Of a stretch of 36,665 bases of DNA, positions 33,300-36,665 are shown one piece after another (positions within the stretch are counted from its first letter, which is position 1; the number at the start of each line of letters is the position of its first letter). The notes under the pieces were generated by a model. That model was not told where the DNA came from. It made no database searches and saw only the letters and a program-made list of their open reading frames with translations. Source of the DNA: Candidatus Rokuibacteriota bacterium (lineage in GTDB: Bacteria > Methylomirabilota > Methylomirabilia > Rokubacteriales > CSP1-6); assembly GCA_023249095.1 (NCBI GenBank), contig JAHFDK010000029.1, forward strand, positions 1 through 36,665, written 5' to 3'. Both the position numbers and the translations under genes were made by a program.

Positions 33300-35128
33300 G
33301 GTGGGCGGTCGTCGCGGCGCTCGCGGTGCTGCTGGCGCTTCCGGCGGTGCTGAGCTCGTACGCCGTCACTATCTTCATCCTGATCTTTTTCTACGGGTTC
33401 CTCGGCCAGGCGTGGAACATCGTGGGTGGCTACGCGGGCCAGCTCTCGGCCGGGCACGCCGCCTTCGTCGGCGTCGGCGGCTACACGGCGGCGATGCTGT
33501 CGATCGAGGCGGGGCTCACCCCGTGGGTCGGCATGTTCGTCGGCGCCGCGCTGGCGGCGCTGCTCGGCGCGATCATCGGCTACCTCGGCTTCCGCTTCGG
33601 CCTGCGCGGCTTCTACTTCGTGCTGCTCACCGTGGCGTTCGCCGAGATCTGCCGCATCGCCGTCTCGAACATCGACGCGATCGGCGGCGCACTCGGCCTG
33701 TACATCACCTTCACCGGAGACCCGCGGCAGTTCCAGTTCCGGGACGGCCGCGTCTACTACTACATCGCGCTGGCGCTGATGCTGGCGGCCACGGCGACCG
33801 CCTGGGCGATCGAGCGGCAGCGCTTCGGCATCTATCTCGCGGCGATCCGCGAGGACGAGGCCGCGGCCGAGGCGCTCGGCGTGAACGCCCTCAAGTACAA
33901 GATGCTCGCGATGGTCGTGTCGACCTTTCTCACGGGTCTGGGCGGAACGTTCTATGCGTTCTATCTCTTCTCGCTCCAGCCCAACACGCTCTTCGGCATC
34001 CCGCTGTCGGTCGAGATCATCATCCGCCCGATCGTGGGCGGCGCGGGCACGCTCCTCGGACCCATCCTGGGCTCCTTCATCTTGACGCCGCTGGCCGAGC
34101 TGTCTCGGCTGTATCTCGGGCAGGGAGGACTGCACGGCGCGCACCTGATCGCGTACGGCGTGCTCCTGATCGGCGTGGTGCTGTTTCTGCCCGAGGGCGC
34201 CTATCCGCGCCTGCGGCGCGTCCTCCAACGGAGCCGGCTCGCGCCCTTCTCGGGCCACCGCGGGTCCGACGAACGCAGCCACGCCGCACCTGTCGCAGGC
34301 CACCCGCGGTCCGAGCCGGGCGACGAACGGAGCCACCCCGCACCTGTCTCAGGCCACCTTCGGTCCGAGCCGGGCTCCCGGCCCCCGCCACAAAAAACCC
34401 TGCTGGTGGTGCGCGGGTTGTCCAAGCGCTTCGGCGGCCTTCAGGCCGTCGCCGGGCTCGACCTGGCGGTCGAACATGGCGAGATGCTCGGGCTCATCGG
34501 CCCGAACGGCGCCGGCAAGACGACGGTCTTCAATCTCCTCTCGGGTTTTCTCACGCCGGACGCGGGCGACGTCAGCTTCCGCGACCGCTCGCTCGTCGGG
34601 CTCCCGCCGCACGCGATCTGCCGCCTCGGGCTGGCGCGGACGTTTCAGCTCGTCCGGCCCTTCCCGCGCATGAGCGTCCTCGAGAACGTGAGGGTGGGCG
34701 CGCTCGCCCGGCATCCGCACGCGCTCGAGGCGCGCGCCCGCGCCCGCGACGTCGTGGAGCGCGTGGGACTCGGCGCCCGGGAGCACGTGACGGCGGGCAC
34801 CCTGACGCTGGCCGAGCGCAAACGCCTCGAGCTGGGGCGGGCGCTCGCCACCGAGCCGACCCTGCTCCTGCTCGACGAGGTGATGGCGGGGCTCAATCCG
34901 ACGGAGATCGAGCCGATCATCCGGCTGATCCGCGGGATTCATGCCTCGGGCGTGTCGATCTTGTTAATCGAGCACAACATGCGGGCGGTGATGGCGCTCT
35001 CCCACCGGATCGTCGTGCTGAGCTTCGGCGAGAAGATCGCGGAGGGGACGCCCGCCGACATCGCCAATCATCCGAAAGTGGTCGAGGCGTACTTGGGCGA
35101 CGAGTATGTCCGCGCTGCTCCGGCTTGA
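33296..35128 (+). CDS. LivM-LivG fusion: permease joined to ATP-binding domain
   Basis: Single 610-residue reading frame. Residues 1 to about 308 are a LivM permease (NIVGGYAGQLSAGHAAFVGV; coupling loop GVNALKYKMLAMV). Residues from about 367 on are a LivG ATPase: Walker A GPNGAGKTT (402-410), Walker B LLLLDEVMAGLNP, H-loop IEHNM. The ABC signature is LTLAERKRLEL instead of LSGGQ. The linker (about 309-366) holds imperfect repeats: GHRGSDERSHAAPVA, GHPRSEPGDERSHPAPVS, GHLRSEPG. Its DNA is related to the start-proximal repeats before hyuA and at 14125. No stop separates the halves, so a fusion is expected; an internal start for LivG near 34400 cannot be excluded. The end overlaps livF by 23 nt. 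Confidence 0.9.
   Translation: MRWAVVAALAVLLALPAVLSSYAVTIFILIFFYGFLGQAWNIVGGYAGQLSAGHAAFVGVGGYTAAMLSIEAGLTPWVGMFVGAALAALLGAIIGYLGFRFGLRGFYFVLLTVAFAEICRIAVSNIDAIGGALGLYITFTGDPRQFQFRDGRVYYYIALALMLAATATAWAIERQRFGIYLAAIREDEAAAEALGVNALKYKMLAMVVSTFLTGLGGTFYAFYLFSLQPNTLFGIPLSVEIIIRPIVGGAGTLLGPILGSFILTPLAELSRLYLGQGGLHGAHLIAYGVLLIGVVLFLPEGAYPRLRRVLQRSRLAPFSGHRGSDERSHAAPVAGHPRSEPGDERSHPAPVSGHLRSEPGSRPPPQKTLLVVRGLSKRFGGLQAVAGLDLAVEHGEMLGLIGPNGAGKTTVFNLLSGFLTPDAGDVSFRDRSLVGLPPHAICRLGLARTFQLVRPFPRMSVLENVRVGALARHPHALEARARARDVVERVGLGAREHVTAGTLTLAERKRLELGRALATEPTLLLLDEVMAGLNPTEIEPIIRLIRGIHASGVSILLIEHNMRAVMALSHRIVVLSFGEKIAEGTPADIANHPKVVEAYLGDEYVRAAPA
34253..34397. repeat. start-proximal repeat element, copies inside livM-livG
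   Basis: Two clear copies (from 34285 and 34339, period 54 nt) and a decayed third (from about 34240, GGCCACC at 34253) share GCACCTGT(C)CAGGCCACC, CGGTCCGAGCCGGG and the final CGGCCCCCGCCACAAAA with the copies before hyuA and at 14125. Periods of 45 and 54 nt are multiples of three, so the frame is kept. The last copy can form GCCGGG-CT-CCCGGC. It ends about where a separate livG gene would start. Confidence 0.75.
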
Positions 35129-35816
35129 CGGGCTCGAGGCCGGCTACGGCGACCTGACGGCGGTCTCCGGCGTCTCGCTCGAGGTGCGACGGGGCGAGGC
35201 GGTGGCGTTGATCGGCGCGAACGGCGCCGGCAAGACCACGACGCTGCGGGCGATCAGCGGGCTCCTGCCCGTGCGGGCCGGGCGCATCGAATTCGAGGGC
35301 GCGCGGCTCGACGGTCTGGCGTCGGCCCGGATCGTCGCGCGGGGCATCACCCATGTGCCGGAGGGGCGCCAGCTCTTTCCCACGATGACGGTGCGCGACA
35401 ATCTGGAGCTCGGTGGCCGGGCCGCGGACCGGCGCCACCGGGACGACGCGCTCGAGCTCGTCTTCACGCTCTTCCCGCGCCTGCACGAGCGTGAGCGTCA
35501 ACTCGCCGGGACGCTGTCGGGCGGCGAGCAACAGATGTGCGCGATCGGGCGCGGGCTCATGGCGCGCCCGCGCCTCCTTTTGCTGGACGAGCCGAGCCTC
35601 GGATTGGCGCCGGTGACGGTGAAGCTCATCTTCGACACTCTGCAGCGGGTCAATGGCGACGGCATGACGATGCTGCTCGTCGAGCAGAACGTGCCGCGCG
35701 CGCTCCAGCTCTCGCACCGAGGCTACGTGCTCGAGAACGGGCGGATCGTGCTCGAGGGGACGCGGGAGAGCCTCCGGGCGAGCCCCCACGTGAAGCAGGC
35801 GTATCTCGGTCTCTGA
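35106..35816 (+). CDS. livF: LIV-type ABC transporter ATP-binding protein LivF
   Basis: Second ATPase (236 aa) of the importer. Walker A is GANGAGKTT, the Q-loop region HVPEGRQLFP is the LivF hallmark, the signature is LSGGEQQM (intact, unlike the LivG half), Walker B LLLLDEPSLGLAP and H-loop VEQNV. The C-terminus GTRESLRASPHVKQAYLGL is typical. The ATG lies within the last 23 nt of the preceding gene, indicating coupled translation. It closes the plus-strand run that began at 14179; 80 nt separate it from trpD. Confidence 0.95.
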   Translation: MSALLRLDGLEAGYGDLTAVSGVSLEVRRGEAVALIGANGAGKTTTLRAISGLLPVRAGRIEFEGARLDGLASARIVARGITHVPEGRQLFPTMTVRDNLELGGRAADRRHRDDALELVFTLFPRLHERERQLAGTLSGGEQQMCAIGRGLMARPRLLLLDEPSLGLAPVTVKLIFDTLQRVNGDGMTMLLVEQNVPRALQLSHRGYVLENGRIVLEGTRESLRASPHVKQAYLGL

Positions 35817-35881
35817 GGCGGTTCACGAGCTCCGGGGCCCAGGCCGTCCGGCCAGGGCGCGCGGGGAAGGATCGTCCTGGG

Positions 35882-35887
35882 TATACT
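35882..35887 (+). promoter_or_regulatory. candidate -10 box before trpD
   Basis: TATACT matches the -10 consensus at 5 of 6 positions and ends 9 nt before the ATG at 35897. No good -35 box is seen at the proper distance (the area is GGGCGCGCGG). If used, it would give a nearly leaderless mRNA, as proposed for apt. Confidence 0.35.
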
Positions 35888-35896
35888 GATCCCCTC

Positions 35897-36665
35897 ATGA
35901 CGAGCCCCATCATCACCGAGGCGCTCCGAAGACTGGTCGAGCGGCGTGACCTGACACGACTCGAAGCCGCGGCGGCGATGGAGGCGATCATGTCGGGCGC
36001 GGCGACCAACGTGCAGATCGCTGCGTTCCTGACCGCCCTTCGAATGAAGGGCGAGACGGTCGAGGAGCTGATCGGCTTCGCGCAGGTGATGCGCCAGAAG
36101 GTCGTGCGTATCCGCACCCGCGCCGACGAGGTGGCGGGACTCACCGGCACCGACCGCGAGATGCTGATCGACACCTGCGGCACCGGCGGGGACGCGACCG
36201 GCACCTTCAACGTCTCGACGGCGACGGCCTTCGTCGTGGCGGGCTCCGGGCTCCGCGTCGCCAAGCACGGCAACCGCTCCGTGTCCTCGCTCTGTGGCTC
36301 CGCCGACGTGGTCGAAACGCTCGGCATCAATCTCGATCTGCCGCCCCAGAACGTCGCGCGCTGCGTGGATGAGGTGGGGATCGGCTTCCTCTACGCGCCG
36401 CTTCTGCACACGGCGATGAAGCATGTGATGCCCGCGCGGCGCGAGATGGGCGTGCGCACCGTGTTCAATATGCTGGGCCCGCTGACCAACCCGGCGGGCG
36501 CCAACGCTCAGGTCATCGGGGTCTACGCCGCGGCGCTCACCGAGCCTCTCGCGCGCGTGCTCGCCGAGCTCGGGACGATCCGGGCGTTCGTCGTGCACGG
36601 CAGCGACAACCTCGACGAGATCTCCAACACCGGCGAGAGCCGCATCTCCGAGGTCCGAGAGGGCG
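35897..36665 (+). CDS. trpD: anthranilate phosphoribosyltransferase, 3' end outside window
   Basis: Tryptophan-biosynthesis enzyme joining anthranilate and PRPP. About 256 of the usual 340 or so residues are visible, and the frame is open to the window end. The N-terminal helical domain starts TSPIITEALRRLVERRDLTR. The PRPP-binding glycine motif is DTCGTGGDATGTFNVSTA, followed by AKHGNRSVSSLCGSADVVE and the anthranilate-side NMLGPLTNPA, all standard. No Shine-Dalgarno sequence precedes the ATG. It appears to be the first gene of a new unit unrelated to the importer before it. Confidence 0.95.
   Translation, partial: MTSPIITEALRRLVERRDLTRLEAAAAMEAIMSGAATNVQIAAFLTALRMKGETVEELIGFAQVMRQKVVRIRTRADEVAGLTGTDREMLIDTCGTGGDATGTFNVSTATAFVVAGSGLRVAKHGNRSVSSLCGSADVVETLGINLDLPPQNVARCVDEVGIGFLYAPLLHTAMKHVMPARREMGVRTVFNMLGPLTNPAGANAQVIGVYAAALTEPLARVLAELGTIRAFVVHGSDNLDEISNTGESRISEVREG

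Noticed and set aside
35840..35855. GGCC-GTCC-GGCC hairpin after livF as a terminator
   Set aside because: Only 4 bp, no U-tract; common by chance in this base composition.

Overview
The window is about 36.7 kb of gene-dense, very GC-rich bacterial chromosome. Spacers are short, and many genes meet through stop/start overlaps of the ATGA, GTGA or TTGA type. No rRNA, tRNA, phage, transposase or CRISPR array is visible. The content (several acyl-CoA dehydrogenases, two family III CoA-transferases, hydantoinase A/B, LIV-type ABC transport, a Mo-hydroxylase subunit) suits a versatile soil or subsurface heterotroph. A Methylomirabilota/Rokubacteria-like or proteobacterial host is plausible, but this is inferred from style only; no taxonomic marker is present. 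No gene-free stretch exceeds 300 bases.

Left part (1-9255): the end of a HAD phosphatase gene; a small unknown protein on the minus strand; adenine phosphoribosyltransferase; a small secreted protein; 3-hydroxybutyryl-CoA dehydrogenase; a minus-strand unit of a secreted acetamidase/formamidase-type protein, a metal-binding lipoprotein-like/periplasmic receptor and an ABC-3 metal permease with an unusual C-terminal extension and no ATPase gene beside it; a family 2 glycosyltransferase; and an acyl-CoA dehydrogenase coupled to a DinB-fold protein.

Middle part (9256-14178): a GntR/HutC-type regulator preceded by a perfect TGTCTAGACA palindrome, then hydantoinase A and B genes. The spacers before hyuA and before the next gene hold copies of a roughly 55-60 bp repeat that ends right at the start codon.

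Right part (14179-35816): about 21.6 kb with every gene on the plus strand. It holds a beta-oxidation set (acyl-CoA dehydrogenase, MaoC hydratase, SCP2-type thiolase with a DUF35 partner, 3-hydroxyacyl-CoA dehydrogenase), a split B12-dependent acyl-CoA mutase interrupted by an internally deleted alpha/beta hydrolase, a lone molybdopterin hydroxylase subunit next to a formate-dehydrogenase-type cytochrome b, two CoA-transferases, an opine-dehydrogenase-like protein, a PaaK-like CoA ligase, another acyl-CoA dehydrogenase, and a complete LIV-type ABC importer (receptor, LivH, fused LivM-LivG, LivF). A reasonable reading is uptake of an organic acid or related small molecule, CoA activation, oxidation and carbon-skeleton rearrangement to central metabolites. 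The substrate cannot be read from the sequence. The window ends inside trpD.

The most unusual things are non-coding or structural: the start-codon-proximal repeat family, whose copies also form the translated linker of the LivM-LivG fusion; a long inverted repeat flanked by 9-bp direct repeats before livH; two related spacers of exactly 58 nt; the internally deleted hydrolase between the mutase subunits; and an acyl-CoA dehydrogenase lacking the usual catalytic glutamate.
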